Assembly: GCA_018061265.1 (NCBI GenBank)
Contig: JAGOUM010000029.1
Coordinates: 1 to 36,074 of the forward strand
Direction: 5' to 3'
Origin: Rhodoferax sp.
GTDB lineage: Bacteria > Pseudomonadota > Gammaproteobacteria > Burkholderiales > Burkholderiaceae_C
Length of the DNA: 36,074 bases
The notes under the pieces were generated by a model. It searched no databases. It was not told where the DNA came from and saw only the letters and a program-made list of their open reading frames with translations. Below are positions 25,156 through 34,422 of the stretch, piece after piece; the first letter of the stretch is position 1, and every line of letters begins with the position of its first letter. Position numbers and translations under genes: made by a program.

Positions 25156-26526
25156 GTGTCAAAGCGCGAGTTTCTGAGATTGCTGGGTTTGGTGTTGCTC
25201 GGCGGCAGCGCCCGTGCATCTGGCGATGCGATCAAGCAAGCGGGCTCAATGGGCAAGGAGCGAACTTTGGTTATAGGTGCTGGGCTCGCTGGCCTTGCTG
25301 CAGCGAGGGAACTGAAGCACCATGGACACGAAGTGGTTGTCTTGGAGGCTCGTGACCGACTTGGCGGGCGAATCTGGACCAGCAACAAATGGCCGGAAAT
25401 CCCTCTTGATCTTGGTGCGACTTGGATACATGGTGTCAAGGGCAATCCGATCACCGGCCTAGCTGACGAATTGAAGGCAATACGCTTAGCAACCAGTTAC
25501 GACCGATCAATGACCTACAACAGCAGTGGCCGATTGCTCACTAAGTCCGAGGAAGCACAAAAGCAAAGCATTAGCAAACGTGTGCTCAGTACGCTTCATG
25601 AGGCTAAAGATCTTGACGAGGATACTTCGGTTCGACGGGCGGTTGCTTCGCTGGAACATGAGCTTAGAAACTCGCCGCAAGCCACGCGTTTTCTCAACTT
25701 TTACTTGTCCGGGAAAATTGAGCAGGAGTATTCGGGTAGTGCCAGGCATCTATCTGCCCACTGGTACGACAGTGCCAAAGAACTCAATGGTGGCGATGCC
25801 TTGTTTGCTCACGGCTTCAGAGTGATCACCGATTTCTTAGCGCGCGGTATCGACATTAAGCTTTCCCAAGTGGTCAAAGAAATCCGCTGGGGGGAAGCGT
25901 ACCTAAGGGTGGCCACGCACAGTTCCGAATTTGTTGCCGACAACGTCGTGATCACGTTGCCTCTGGGCGTGTTACAGAGCAATGCCGTGCATTTCACGCC
26001 CACATTGCCCAACCCGAAGATCAATGCCATCGCAAAACTTGGGATGGGTGTATTGAACAAGTGCTACCTACGGTTTCCACGGGCTTTTTGGCCACATGAT
26101 GTCGATTGGCTCGAATATGTCTCGGCCCAGCATGGCGAGTGGACTCAATGGGTGAGTTTCCAGCGAGCGGCACAAGTGCCCATCTTGCTGGGATTCAATG
26201 CCGCAGACCGCGGGCGCGAAATCGAGTCATTCTCGAACGAGCAAATCGTGGAAAGCGCCATGCAAACCCTGAAAACCGTCTTTGGGGCGGACATAGCCCA
26301 GCCCATTGATTATCAAATTACCCGTTGGGCAACCGATCAGTTTGCCAGAGGGTCCTACTCCTACAACGCCTATGGATCTGCACCGGAGATGCGAAACACA
26401 CTGGCTACGCCGCTGAATAGGCAAGTTTTTTTTGCCGGAGAAGCTACCCATATGGAGTATTTCGGCACGGCACACGGGGCCTATCTATCTGGTTTGCGCG
26501 CTGCAAAGGATATCCTTTCGCCATGA
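25156..26526 (+). CDS. Flavin-containing amine oxidase (FAD-dependent)
   Basis: The 456-residue oxidoreductase belongs to the monoamine/polyamine oxidase superfamily. It has an exported-type N-terminus (EFLRLLGLVLLGGSARASG), the dinucleotide loop VIGAGLAGLAAARELKHHG, the LEARDRLGGRIWT motif, and the C-terminal FAD site VFFAGEATHMEYFGTAHG. The GTG at 25156 is preferred because GGAGG stands 6 nt upstream. The gene stands alone. Its base composition looks lower in G+C than the nos genes, and it follows a transposase relic, so acquisition is plausible. Substrate cannot be told; polyamines or other amines are the usual guesses. Confidence 0.85.
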   Translation: MSKREFLRLLGLVLLGGSARASGDAIKQAGSMGKERTLVIGAGLAGLAAARELKHHGHEVVVLEARDRLGGRIWTSNKWPEIPLDLGATWIHGVKGNPITGLADELKAIRLATSYDRSMTYNSSGRLLTKSEEAQKQSISKRVLSTLHEAKDLDEDTSVRRAVASLEHELRNSPQATRFLNFYLSGKIEQEYSGSARHLSAHWYDSAKELNGGDALFAHGFRVITDFLARGIDIKLSQVVKEIRWGEAYLRVATHSSEFVADNVVITLPLGVLQSNAVHFTPTLPNPKINAIAKLGMGVLNKCYLRFPRAFWPHDVDWLEYVSAQHGEWTQWVSFQRAAQVPILLGFNAADRGREIESFSNEQIVESAMQTLKTVFGADIAQPIDYQITRWATDQFARGSYSYNAYGSAPEMRNTLATPLNRQVFFAGEATHMEYFGTAHGAYLSGLRAAKDILSP

Positions 26527-27223
26527 CATGTAAAGGTGATCCTGATCTTGAGCAGATGGCATCCCGATATGCCAACGGGAAGGGCAACCTCCGTTTCCCA
26601 TTCGCTGAACCGATTCCATACTACCTGACCTCTCGTCTTACCGCACTGCGGGTCGCTCAGATGCACTTAAAAATGACGACCAAGGCGACGAGGATGCGCA
26701 ACGATTAGAAATAACCGCATCTTTGTCCCCTAAAACCGTGCTCAACGCTGTGGACAACTGTTGGAACAAGTCCCAAAAGCTGCGTCAGCCTTGGGCTTGC
26801 GGCACGTGCACATAATTTGTGCAAAGCAATGACCGTCGTCAACTTGGTTTTCTCCTTTCAAAGCAGTCAGCTCAAAGTTACCCGGAGCGAGACAGAACGA
26901 CCGACGAACGGCTTGCGGCTTGGAAGATGTTGGCCAACCCGACGTCTCGCCGTGAGAGTGACGGCACTCACAGCCAATGGCGTGTGGTACCTTTGACTCA
27001 TGATCTCCAACTTGGCAAATAGACTGTCAACTTGTTCCAGAAATGCCTCCCGGCTGACATGTGGCCACTTCGGAACGAATCCAACCAGAATAAGCGGCCC
27101 AATCCGCCTCGTTGGTCTAAGGGGAGTGGTAGCCAATCTGAACAAGCAGATCTGCGACGACGCCTGAATCAAACCGAATTGCGAAGTGAATTCGCGCGAA
27201 GTTGCTGGTGAGCATATTGATTT
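26527..27223. other. 697-bp stretch without a recognised gene
   Basis: Several short open frames exist on both strands, the longest about 100 codons on the minus strand (26867-27172), but none has a ribosome site plus a recognisable motif. No tRNA, repeat array or strong terminator was found. It may be decayed sequence. Confidence 0.45.
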
Positions 27224-28096
27224 TTAGCTAGCTGAGCGCTTCCAAATCGGTGGCACGATTTTTCCCCGCCTTACCGCCATCACCAACATCACAATAGCCG
27301 TTGTTGTGCACACGAAGAGTGCAAGCACGGACGATTCGACGCCAAAGTTGCCGCCCGTCAGAAGGTCGGGGCCTTTGATGGTGGATCGGATCAGGCCCTG
27401 CGCGGCTTCGTTGCCGGAGACGACGCCAGAAAAGATGGCCGACTGGGTGTAATTCCACGCCACATGGAAACCCATGCTTAACCAGAGTCGGCGAGTCAGC
27501 ATATAGGCGGCAGCAAGCAAACTGCCAGCCTCGACTGCGATAAACAAAGCGCCTTCAATCGTACCGTGCGGGTTCATCAAGTGGGTCAGGCCGAAAACAA
27601 GCGAAGACACCACCAGGGCGGCCCAACTACCGAACCACTTTTCGACCGCACCGAACAGGACGCCGCGGAACAACAACTCCTCGAAGATCCCCGAGCTCAG
27701 CGCCATGGCGATCGCTGGAATCATGAAGCGCAACGGGTTTAGGCCCGTAATGCGGTAGATACCAAGCGCCATCAGGACCAACTCGCAGGCGGTGTAAAGT
27801 CCAACGCCGATGAGCAACCCTAGGCCGAGTTCGCGACCCATGCCCAATGTGGTCAGTTCAGAGGCGGCACGGTGCTCAACGAAGTGTGCATAACCTACGT
27901 ATATCGCGAGCCCGGCGATACCCAGCGCAATAATGTGCTGAACTGACTTGACTGGCTCTGCGGCGTAGCTCGTCATCACATCTTCGTTTAGGCCCATCAT
28001 CACCAGCAAGACAAATCCGAGCACCAGCACGCGCGCTGGTGGCGAACTGAGAATGCGGCGCGCGAGGCCGGTCTGGGTATTGGAAAGTATCGTCAT
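27224..28096 (-). CDS. CPBP-family intramembrane metalloprotease (CAAX/Abi type)
   Basis: This 290-residue polytopic protein has about eight hydrophobic segments and the three CPBP motifs: EELLFRG (E139, E140, R144), FGLTHL (H172), and HVAWN (H211, N215). Bacterial members are used in bacteriocin self-immunity, signalling or lipoprotein modification; the substrate here is unknown. It is a single gene with no phage-defence partners visible. Confidence 0.87.
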   Translation of the reverse strand: MTILSNTQTGLARRILSSPPARVLVLGFVLLVMMGLNEDVMTSYAAEPVKSVQHIIALGIAGLAIYVGYAHFVEHRAASELTTLGMGRELGLGLLIGVGLYTACELVLMALGIYRITGLNPLRFMIPAIAMALSSGIFEELLFRGVLFGAVEKWFGSWAALVVSSLVFGLTHLMNPHGTIEGALFIAVEAGSLLAAAYMLTRRLWLSMGFHVAWNYTQSAIFSGVVSGNEAAQGLIRSTIKGPDLLTGGNFGVESSVLALFVCTTTAIVMLVMAVRRGKIVPPIWKRSAS

Positions 28097-28560
28097 CGGC
28101 GTGCTGTCAGTTTGGGATGATCGGCTAACTTTACCCGACCTGCATCTTGGGAGTAACTGGTTGGTTTATAAAATGGAGGGAGCCAATCGTCGATGTCCGT
28201 TCACTGCCTTTTCCCCCAATAGCCGACAAGGGTCGATGGGGTGAGACCCTTTCTTTCGATCAGAACCTAAGGTCCATTTCCGAAACAACAGAACAGGGAG
28301 CCGTCAACGTTCAGAATCCAATGGCTGACGGTTTTCAAGGTCAACTCCGTCTTCGCTTAGCTTTGACACTTGCGTAGCTAGGTATCTATGAAGAGGTACT
28401 AGACCGTGTCCAGTGTGCTGGTCTACAACGACCCCAACGTCATTGCGGCCGGGCGCGACGCCCAGTTGGCGGCAGCGGCGCCGATCTTGCTCAAGGTAAA
28501 GAGAACCGATGTGGTTGTCAGTTATGGCTGGCCAGCAAAGATGACCAGGGTCTTGCGTGA
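28097..28560. other. Intergenic region upstream of the protease gene
   Basis: About 460 bp. It should carry the protease promoter on the minus strand. Near 28408-28500 a short open stretch (VLVYNDPNVIAAGRDA) has coding-like character but no start or stop of a full gene and no family I recognise; it may be debris. Confidence 0.4.
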
Positions 28561-28950
28561 TCGGGTGAAAAATCCCCAAGCGTAACTGGCCCTTTTGAAC
28601 TGAAAGCGCGGCAATCTTCTCAGGGTGGCTACAAACTGAGTGACGAAGGGCACGAGCAATGGCAGTTTGTGCAGGACGAACAACGGCTCGCGGTTACTGT
28701 GTGCGGCAATCGGTCGTCTGATGATGGCGAGGTCGTGCATCGATGGGTTTTGGTCGGACTAGGTGTGGCCTATAAGTCGAATCTTGATGGAGCCAGCAGT
28801 CTGGCCAGTGGCCGCCTGGTCAGGCTGTGTCTGGATTGGACAACTGAGCAGGCGCCATTGGCCTTGATCTGCGCCGACCGGCGGCAGTTATCCGCCACCG
28901 TGGTGTTGCTGCGTGACCACCTGCGCGCGCGGCTGGCCAGCGTTGGCTAG
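28561..28950 (+). pseudogene. LysR-type regulator, C-terminal effector-domain remnant
   Basis: The frame is open from just after a TGA at 28558 to the TAG at 28948-28950. Its second half is clearly a LysR effector domain end: SSDDGEVVHRWVLVGLGVAY, then LASGRLVRLCLDW, and RRQLSATVVLLRDHLRARL. The N-terminal helix-turn-helix half is missing, and upstream sequence in all frames does not supply it. This is a second LysR relic in the window, distinct from the one at 22644. Confidence 0.7.
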
Positions 28951-29039
28951 AACTATGGTTTCTGAGGCAATAGGTCTGTCCGTCACGCATGTCGTTTTGA
29001 TCAACAATCAATCTTCTTCACTAAGACCTGAGGATGGAA

Positions 29040-30221
29040 ATGACTCAAAAATCATTTGTTGCTGGCGTTGGCATGATTCCCTTCGTCAAACCCGGTGCCA
29101 GCGACACCTATGACAGGATGGGAGCCGAGGCGACCCGGCTCGCGCTGGCGGATGCAGGGCTGGATTACGGTCTGGTTCAGCAGGCGTTTGCGGGGTATGT
29201 CTACGGTGACTCCACCTGCGGGCAAAAGGCCCTCTACCAGGTGGGCATGAGCGGCATACCGGTAGTCAATGTCAATAACAACTGTTCTACCGGATCCACC
29301 GCGCTGTATCTGGCGCGCCAGGCCATCGCCGCCGGTGCCGACTGTGTGCTCGCTCTTGGCTTTGAACAAATGGTGCCGGGTGCTCTGGGCAGCGTGTTCA
29401 AAGACCGACCCAGCCCGTTTGATGCCTTCGACGCCGTCACCGATGCACTGGTGGGCATGCCCGAGGTGCCCCTGGCGCTGCGCTACTTTGGCGGCGCAGG
29501 GCTGGCGCACATGCAGCGTTACGGCACGGGACTGGATAGTTTTGCAAAGATCCGCGCCAAGGCCAGTCGACATGCGGCCAACAACCCCATGGCACTATTT
29601 CGCAAGGTGGTCACCGAGCAGGAGGTTCTGGACTCTCCTGTCCTGTGGCCCGGTGTCATGACCCGGCTGATGGCTTGCCCACCCACCTGCGGCGCGGCAG
29701 CAGCCGTGCTGGTGTCAGAAGGGTTTGCCAAGCGCCATGGCTTGCGCACCGATGTGTTCATTGCCGCACAAGCCATGACCACCGACCGCGCCAGCACCTT
29801 TGCGTCCAGCGACATGATGCGCCTGGTCGGGTATGACATGACCCGTGACGCAGCGAATCAGGTCTATGAACACGCGGGCATTGGCCCACAAGACTTGGAT
29901 GTGGTGGAACTGCATGACTGTTTTGCCCACAATGAACTCATCACCTACGAGGGCCTAGGCTTGTGCCCCGAAGGTGACGCGGTCAAGTTCATCGCAGATG
30001 GTGACAACACCTATGGCGGCAAAGTGGTCACCAACCCGTCGGGCGGCCTGCTGTCCAAAGGCCACCCACTGGGAGCCACGGGACTGGCGCAGTGTTATGA
30101 ACTGACGCAACAACTGCGGGGCAACGCCGGGCAACGCCAGGTGGTGGGTGCGCGCACAGCCTTGCAGCACAACCTTGGATTGGGTGGTGCCTGCGTGGTC
30201 ACTCTTTATCAATCCGCCTGA
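29040..30221 (+). CDS. Thiolase-superfamily protein (SCP2-like acyl-CoA thiolase)
   Basis: The 393-residue protein resembles the sterol-carrier/SCP-x type thiolases and lipid-transfer proteins. It has NVNNNCSTGSTALYLARQ with the nucleophilic cysteine, the ELHDCFAHNELI block, NPSGGLLSKGHPLGATG with the catalytic histidine, and a C-terminal GGACVVTLY. The ATG at 29040 is chosen because GAGG stands 6 nt upstream; the ATG at 29034 touches that site. It is followed 13 nt later by an acyl-CoA dehydrogenase, so both act in fatty-acid or sterol-like side-chain degradation. The exact chain substrate is unknown. Confidence 0.87.
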   Translation: MTQKSFVAGVGMIPFVKPGASDTYDRMGAEATRLALADAGLDYGLVQQAFAGYVYGDSTCGQKALYQVGMSGIPVVNVNNNCSTGSTALYLARQAIAAGADCVLALGFEQMVPGALGSVFKDRPSPFDAFDAVTDALVGMPEVPLALRYFGGAGLAHMQRYGTGLDSFAKIRAKASRHAANNPMALFRKVVTEQEVLDSPVLWPGVMTRLMACPPTCGAAAAVLVSEGFAKRHGLRTDVFIAAQAMTTDRASTFASSDMMRLVGYDMTRDAANQVYEHAGIGPQDLDVVELHDCFAHNELITYEGLGLCPEGDAVKFIADGDNTYGGKVVTNPSGGLLSKGHPLGATGLAQCYELTQQLRGNAGQRQVVGARTALQHNLGLGGACVVTLYQSA

Positions 30222-30234
30222 TCGGGAGAACGCC

Positions 30235-31386
30235 ATGCCCACACACAACGCAACATCACGCTGGTTGGACCCGGATCTGGACCTCTACCGTGACATGGTG
30301 CGTCGCTTTGTCGCCGCTGAGGTTGATCCGCACCAGGCGCGCTGGCGCGAGCAACAACACGTAGACCGCGAACTGTGGCGCAAAGCCGGAGCACTTGGCT
30401 TTTTGTTGGCCGACATCCCCGAAGAATATGGCGGAGCGGGTGGCAACTATGCCCACATGGCGATCCTGTTTGAAGAACTTGCCTTTGTCGGTGACCGCGC
30501 GTTTGGCGTGCACGTGCATGCCATCGTGGCGCATTACCTTCTTAACCAGGGCACCAAGGCTCAACGTGCCCGCTACTTGCCGCTGCTGGCCAGCGGCGAG
30601 ATGGTGGCCGCCATCGCCATGACCGAGCCTGGAACGGGCTCAGACCTGCAGAGTGTGCGCACCCGGGCCGAGCGTGAGGGCGAAAGTTACCTGATCAACG
30701 GATCCAAAATTTTCATCTCCAACGGTTACCTGGCTGACTTGGTGGTGGTGGTCGCCAAGACCGACCCTGCGGCAGGCGCCAAGGGTTGCTCGCTGTTTTT
30801 GGTGGAAACCCAGGCGCAGCCGGGGTACCGAGTGGGGCGCATCTTGGAAAAAATTGGCCAAAAGGGTCAGGATACCTGTGAGCTGTTTTTTGACAATGTA
30901 CGGGTAGGGGTCAATGCGCTCTTGGGCGGTGTCGAGGGCCAAGGGTTTTCCCACCTGATGAGCGAGTTGCCTTATGAGCGCACGATGCTGGCCATTTCGG
31001 CCATGGGAGCCATTGAACGCGCCCTGCGCTTGACGGTGGACTACACCCGTCAGCGTCATGCGTTTGGCAAACCGCTGATCGAGATGCAAAACACCCGTTT
31101 CAAACTTGCCGAGGTCAAAACTCAGGCGGTAGTGGCGCGTGCTTTTGTGGATGACTGTATTGTCCGCATGGTGCAGGGCAATATGGATGCCACCACCGCT
31201 TCCATTGCCAAATTGTGGCTCAGTGAAACCGAGGGCCGCGTCATTGACGAATGTCTGCAACTGTTTGGCGGTTATGGCTACATGCTGGAATATCCGATCG
31301 CACAGATGTATGTCGATACCCGGGTACAGCGTATTTATGGCGGCACCAGCGAGATCATGAAAGAAATCATCGCGCGTTCGCTTTGA
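30235..31386 (+). CDS. Acyl-CoA dehydrogenase (long-chain/isovaleryl type)
   Basis: This FAD flavoenzyme makes the alpha-beta double bond of acyl-CoA and passes electrons to ETF. The 383-residue protein shows ACAD signatures: GFLLADIPEEYGGAGG, AIAMTEPGTGSDLQ for flavin and substrate, and QLFGGYGYMLEYPIAQ. The position of the usual MCAD catalytic Glu reads IYGGTSEI, with Gly; instead the Glu in LPYERTMLA fits the long-chain and isovaleryl enzymes. The ATG at 30235 has GGGAGA upstream. It is co-transcribed with the thiolase gene. Confidence 0.92.
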   Translation: MPTHNATSRWLDPDLDLYRDMVRRFVAAEVDPHQARWREQQHVDRELWRKAGALGFLLADIPEEYGGAGGNYAHMAILFEELAFVGDRAFGVHVHAIVAHYLLNQGTKAQRARYLPLLASGEMVAAIAMTEPGTGSDLQSVRTRAEREGESYLINGSKIFISNGYLADLVVVVAKTDPAAGAKGCSLFLVETQAQPGYRVGRILEKIGQKGQDTCELFFDNVRVGVNALLGGVEGQGFSHLMSELPYERTMLAISAMGAIERALRLTVDYTRQRHAFGKPLIEMQNTRFKLAEVKTQAVVARAFVDDCIVRMVQGNMDATTASIAKLWLSETEGRVIDECLQLFGGYGYMLEYPIAQMYVDTRVQRIYGGTSEIMKEIIARSL

Positions 31387-31755
31387 TTGGCCACACACTT
31401 TGGTCAACTTGAAGCACGGGTGGGTTGGCGGGGTGTTGTGGCCGACGATTTTTGACTCGTGGCCAACTTTAGCCATGACGGTTTGAAAAGGCATTGTCGG
31501 CACACCGTCAAATGCCACCAGTGATTTCCGACTGGAATCGAACTGAGCTAGGCGAAACCTGCCCATCGAGAGTGACTGGACTCGCTGCTTATCGATAGCT
31601 ATGCACAAGCAGCACAAACGGACATTCAAAACGACCGCCAATTTGCTAGACTGAGTTGGTTTTGTCCAACATAGTTTATCTTCCGTAGGAGGCTCACTTG
31701 GATTCGTTCAGCATCGCAGCGTGGCAGATTGACGCTTCTTGTTAAGCCCCACAAA
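31387..31755. other. Spacer between acyl-CoA dehydrogenase and GST genes
   Basis: Roughly 370 bp with no gene. A small inverted repeat (GTTGG/CCAAC, about 31654-31669) lies upstream of the GST gene; it lacks a T-run. A purine-rich TAGGAGG near 31686 does not have a convincing start codon close by. Confidence 0.4.
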
Positions 31756-32382
31756 ATGCCTCTCACGCTCTTTGGCTCACGTGGTTCTGGCTCCGCCGCT
31801 GTAGAAATGGCACTTCGTGCCGCCTCAGTTGAATACCACCTCGTGCGAGCGTCATCCTGGGAGGCCGACTCGGCCTTCAGCCAGCTTCTCGAACTGAATC
31901 CTCTCGGTCAGATTCCAACTCTGCGCCTTGAGGACGGCACCATCTTGACCGAGAGCGTCGCGATACTTCTCTACCTCGGCTTGGAGCATCCGGCGTCTGG
32001 ACTGCTACCAACAACATCTGTCGCGCGCGCCTTGGATATTCGGGGGTTGGTCTATATCGCCGCGAACTGCTACTCGGCCGTCACTGTCAGTGACTTCCCG
32101 GAACAGTGGACCACGGCTACGACCAAACAAGCACAGACCAAGGTTCGAGAAGCGGCGCGTGCTCAACTTCACCGAAAGTGGGACGTCTTCTTTGATGTCT
32201 TCGGGACGAGGTTGAGACCCACTGAACCCGGAGCACTCGATTTCCTCGCCGTTGTTGTTTCGCAATGGTCCGGTACAAGAAAGCATCTCAAGGCAGAACG
32301 GCCCAGTTTCTATGAGATTTTGCTTCAACTGGAAGCACATCCCAGACTGGCATCAACACTGCGAGAACACCGTGCGGCCTAA
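31756..32382 (+). CDS. Glutathione S-transferase family protein
   Basis: This 208-residue protein has the GST thioredoxin-like N-terminal domain with LELNPLGQIPTLRLEDG and ILTESVAILLYLGLEHP, where the Glu-Ser pair binds glutathione, and a helical C-terminal domain. I start it at the ATG at 31756, before MPLTLFGSRGSGS, which fits the family; an upstream TTG would add nine residues. It is monocistronic. The substrate is unknown. Confidence 0.85.
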   Translation: MPLTLFGSRGSGSAAVEMALRAASVEYHLVRASSWEADSAFSQLLELNPLGQIPTLRLEDGTILTESVAILLYLGLEHPASGLLPTTSVARALDIRGLVYIAANCYSAVTVSDFPEQWTTATTKQAQTKVREAARAQLHRKWDVFFDVFGTRLRPTEPGALDFLAVVVSQWSGTRKHLKAERPSFYEILLQLEAHPRLASTLREHRAA

Positions 32383-32823
32383 TTCAGTAGGGGACGGCTT
32401 CCTTTCCTCGCCCCCCCACACCACCTATCATCAGGACCCGCAGTGGGCGCTTCAACAAGTAATTTGGATGTCCGCTGCCTGTAAATTTCTCTGTCGGCTA
32501 TCAGCCGAAGTCCGCCCCACAGATTCGACTCGCCTGTCAGCAAGCATTCGACCCAGCAAACCCTGAAATGGGTAACCCCGACGTTATGAAGGTCGGGGTT
32601 ACAGGGCGAGGTTTTTGTCCATGTTGAGAGGTACTAATTCGCTGTCCCCAGTCTCTCTCCCTTAGCTAAGGCAGGCGGTGCGGTGCCGCACAGTGCACGA
32701 CGGACCGTGGACGACATTCACGCTTCATCCAAAGAGGCCATCTCATTCAGTTCCTCGATCACCTGACATTGGCCTTCCAGTGCCTTGACTCATAGTGAAA
32801 CTATCTTTTTGAATCCAGCCAAT
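32383..32823. other. Intergenic region between GST and the integron relic
   Basis: About 440 bp with no gene recognised. It holds a strong inverted repeat (32572-32602) and a short GC-rich palindrome near 32679-32692. The intI fragment ends at the right border, so this may be sequence joined by deletion of the rest of the integrase. Confidence 0.5.
32572..32602. repeat. 11-bp perfect inverted repeat
   Basis: Bases 32572-32582 pair perfectly with 32592-32602 around a 9-nt loop, and a further CCCTG (32561-32565) can pair with CAGGG (32602-32606) across a bulge. A T-run follows 12 nt later (GTTTTTG), so a plus-strand terminator for GST is possible but distant from the stem. It could also be a mobile-element or REP-like hairpin. 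Confidence 0.55.
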
Positions 32824-33063
32824 TCACTTGAAAGCCGACACCTTGCGATCGGTCGCCAAATACGTCAAGAATGCTTCAACCTCAACCGTACTCATGTCGC
32901 GCGGATGCCGCATTCGTCCGCCCTTGCCAGACCAGTGAATGAAAAAACGCACCCAGTAAACATAGACTTGTTCGGTGCTAAAGCTATAGTGCATGTACCG
33001 AACGCGCTCGCGCAACTGATCCATCTCGCGGACGGATCGCAGCGGAGGGTTGCCGGGTTTCAT
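32824..33063 (-). pseudogene. Integron integrase (IntI), truncated after the N-terminal domain
   Basis: The 79-residue frame matches the start of integron integrases: [20 protein letters not shown], then [19 protein letters not shown], then [16 protein letters not shown]. After KVSA, where the family continues with a conserved Ser-Thr/Asn-Gln-Ala stretch, the frame ends in two unrelated residues and a stop. The tyrosine recombinase catalytic domain is entirely absent. It reads leftward, away from the attI-like site to its right, the normal integron layout. It cannot be active. Confidence 0.82.
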
Positions 33064-33146
33064 GGAGTTCTTATAACTGTTTATTTATCCAATAACTGTG
33101 GCGAATAGCAAGGCTACAAGCAACTTACAAGAGGATTTCATGGCCA

Positions 33147-33204
33147 ACTTATGGAGCTGCACCCAATTTTTAGAGCAAGATTTGCTCTGGGCATTACGTT
33201 AGGC
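33147..33204 (+). other. attI-like integron recombination site
   Basis: The core GTTAGGC (33198-33204) matches GTTRRRY. A TTATGGAGCTGCA block starts about 50 bp upstream; from memory of class 1 integrons, attI1 has TTATGGAGCAGCA at nearly the same distance (36 versus 37 bases to the core). The site is about 135 bp upstream of the intI remnant start and on the correct side. A 7-bp hairpin (AGAGCAA/TTGCTCT) lies within. The first gene begins 4 nt after the core. Confidence 0.6.
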
Positions 33205-33207
33205 CAC

Positions 33208-33564
33208 ATGAACACCATGCGCGTCGTCGAAATCCGCTCCTACCAACTCAGGCCCGGCAGTTCAGCGGCCTTCCACTCACTGGTGGCGGAACAAAGCGTT
33301 CCGTTGCTTCGTGCAGCGGGGATCGATGTTGTCGCCTATGGCGCTTCACTTCACCAAGCCGATGCCTATGTTCTTATCCGTGCATTCGACAGCATGGAGC
33401 ACCTACACAAATCACAAGACTCTTTCTACGCAAGTCCCGCTTGGCGCCAGGGACCGCGCGAGTCGATCATTGCGTTGATTGAATCCGACGCCAATGCAGT
33501 TCTACAGTTGGGTGCCAACACCGTCGAAGGCTTGCGCGGCTGTGCCATGCCTGCGCAGCAGTGA
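33208..33564 (+). CDS. NIPSNAP-family protein, possible integron cassette gene
   Basis: This 118-residue protein has the NIPSNAP ferredoxin-like fold: VVEIRSYQLRPGSSAAFHS at the start, LRAAGIDVVAYG, and the ending with DSFYASPAWRQGPRE. The function of bacterial members is poorly known. The ATG at 33208 is 4 nt after the GTTAGGC core, just where the first cassette gene of an integron begins; an upstream start would cross the recombination site. I do not find an attC site after it, so the cassette is either incomplete or fixed. No ribosome site is visible at the start, as is common for cassettes. Confidence 0.78.
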   Translation: MNTMRVVEIRSYQLRPGSSAAFHSLVAEQSVPLLRAAGIDVVAYGASLHQADAYVLIRAFDSMEHLHKSQDSFYASPAWRQGPRESIIALIESDANAVLQLGANTVEGLRGCAMPAQQ

Positions 33565-33647
33565 AGCAAACTACCTCATGCCAAGCGAGGACTGCTGGTA
33601 GAGCAATGTGGCTTCGCCAGCGCCTACTCGCACTGGCATGACACTTG

Positions 33648-33686
33648 GCCCGCGAGCCCGTGGTACCTATCATCGGCCTCGCGGGC
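33648..33686. repeat. Inverted repeat downstream of the NIPSNAP gene
   Basis: GCCCGCGAG (33648-33656) pairs with CTCGCGGGC (33678-33686) around a 21-nt loop; a second small hairpin (33690-33694 with 33700-33704) follows. No T-run is present. It occupies the place where an attC would be expected but lacks the GTTRRRY and RYYYAAC core boxes. Confidence 0.5.
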
Positions 33687-33773
33687 TATGCGCCATCCCG
33701 GCGCCATATCATCGTGCCATTCTGGAAGCGCATGCCAAGGCAGCCGTGATTTTCAATCAAATGTAAACATCCT

Positions 33774-34343
33774 ATGAAAGTAGCCAACATAGTCCACCTG
33801 GCAGTTGGAGGCGCGATCCTGCTGTTGACCGGCCTTGCAAGCGCTTCACCTTTTGATAAAAAAGAGGCCTTGCAGAACATTTCCTTCCATGTCACAAGCC
33901 CCAACAAGGCGGTAGGCAACACAGTGCGCATTGTTCCGGCCGGGTTGCAAATCGACAACTCGCCGATTGAAATGGACATCCAGGGTATCGTCACTGGTGC
34001 CGAAGTGGCAGACCTCAATGCCGATCAATCGCCGGAGATCTATATCTACGTGCTCGAGCCAGGGGCTGAGAACCGTATGTCCCTCCTGGCGTTTGGTGCC
34101 AACAAGAAAAAATCACTGAGCGGCGTTTACCTGCCAGACCTGGGCGATACAAAGGGCAACCATAAGGGGTATTGTGGCAATGACCAGTTGGAGGTGGCGG
34201 AAAGAAAATTCCTGCGTCGATTCCCGCTTTGTGACAAAAACAAGCAGCCGACTGGGAGGCTGCGGCAACTCCAGTACAAGCTAAAGGCGGGCGAGGCCGG
34301 TTGGCTGTTGAAGCTTGAAAAGGAAAAAACCGTACCCGGATGA
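33774..34343 (+). CDS. PliI-like periplasmic lysozyme-inhibitor family protein
   Basis: The 189-residue exported protein has a signal peptide (VHLAVGGAILLLTGLASA-S). Its body fits the PliI-like domain: GIVTGAEVADLNADQSPEIYIYV, ANKKKSLSGVYLP, GYCGNDQLEVAERKFLRRFPL, PTGRLRQLQYKL, and AGEAGWLLKL. Founding members inhibit invertebrate-type lysozyme; many relatives are uncharacterised. It is monocistronic with an open 200-bp region before it. Confidence 0.75.
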   Translation: MKVANIVHLAVGGAILLLTGLASASPFDKKEALQNISFHVTSPNKAVGNTVRIVPAGLQIDNSPIEMDIQGIVTGAEVADLNADQSPEIYIYVLEPGAENRMSLLAFGANKKKSLSGVYLPDLGDTKGNHKGYCGNDQLEVAERKFLRRFPLCDKNKQPTGRLRQLQYKLKAGEAGWLLKLEKEKTVPG

Positions 34344-34422
34344 GCCAAGTTTGATACAACTGCAAGTCAGAACTTCAGATTTGCCCTGTATCAACCCTCT
34401 GCAAATCAACTATTGACCGATC

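Noticed and set aside
27224-28096. CPBP protease as part of a phage-defence or toxin system
   Set aside because: The family is sometimes called Abi, but no partner gene or defence neighbour is present.
30640-31641. 333-codon minus-strand frame opposite the acyl-CoA dehydrogenase gene
   Set aside because: Mostly antisense to a well-conserved gene, no recognisable domain or ribosome site.
33565-33773. attC site after the NIPSNAP gene
   Set aside because: Inverted repeats are present but neither GTTRRRY nor a paired RYYYAAC box is found.
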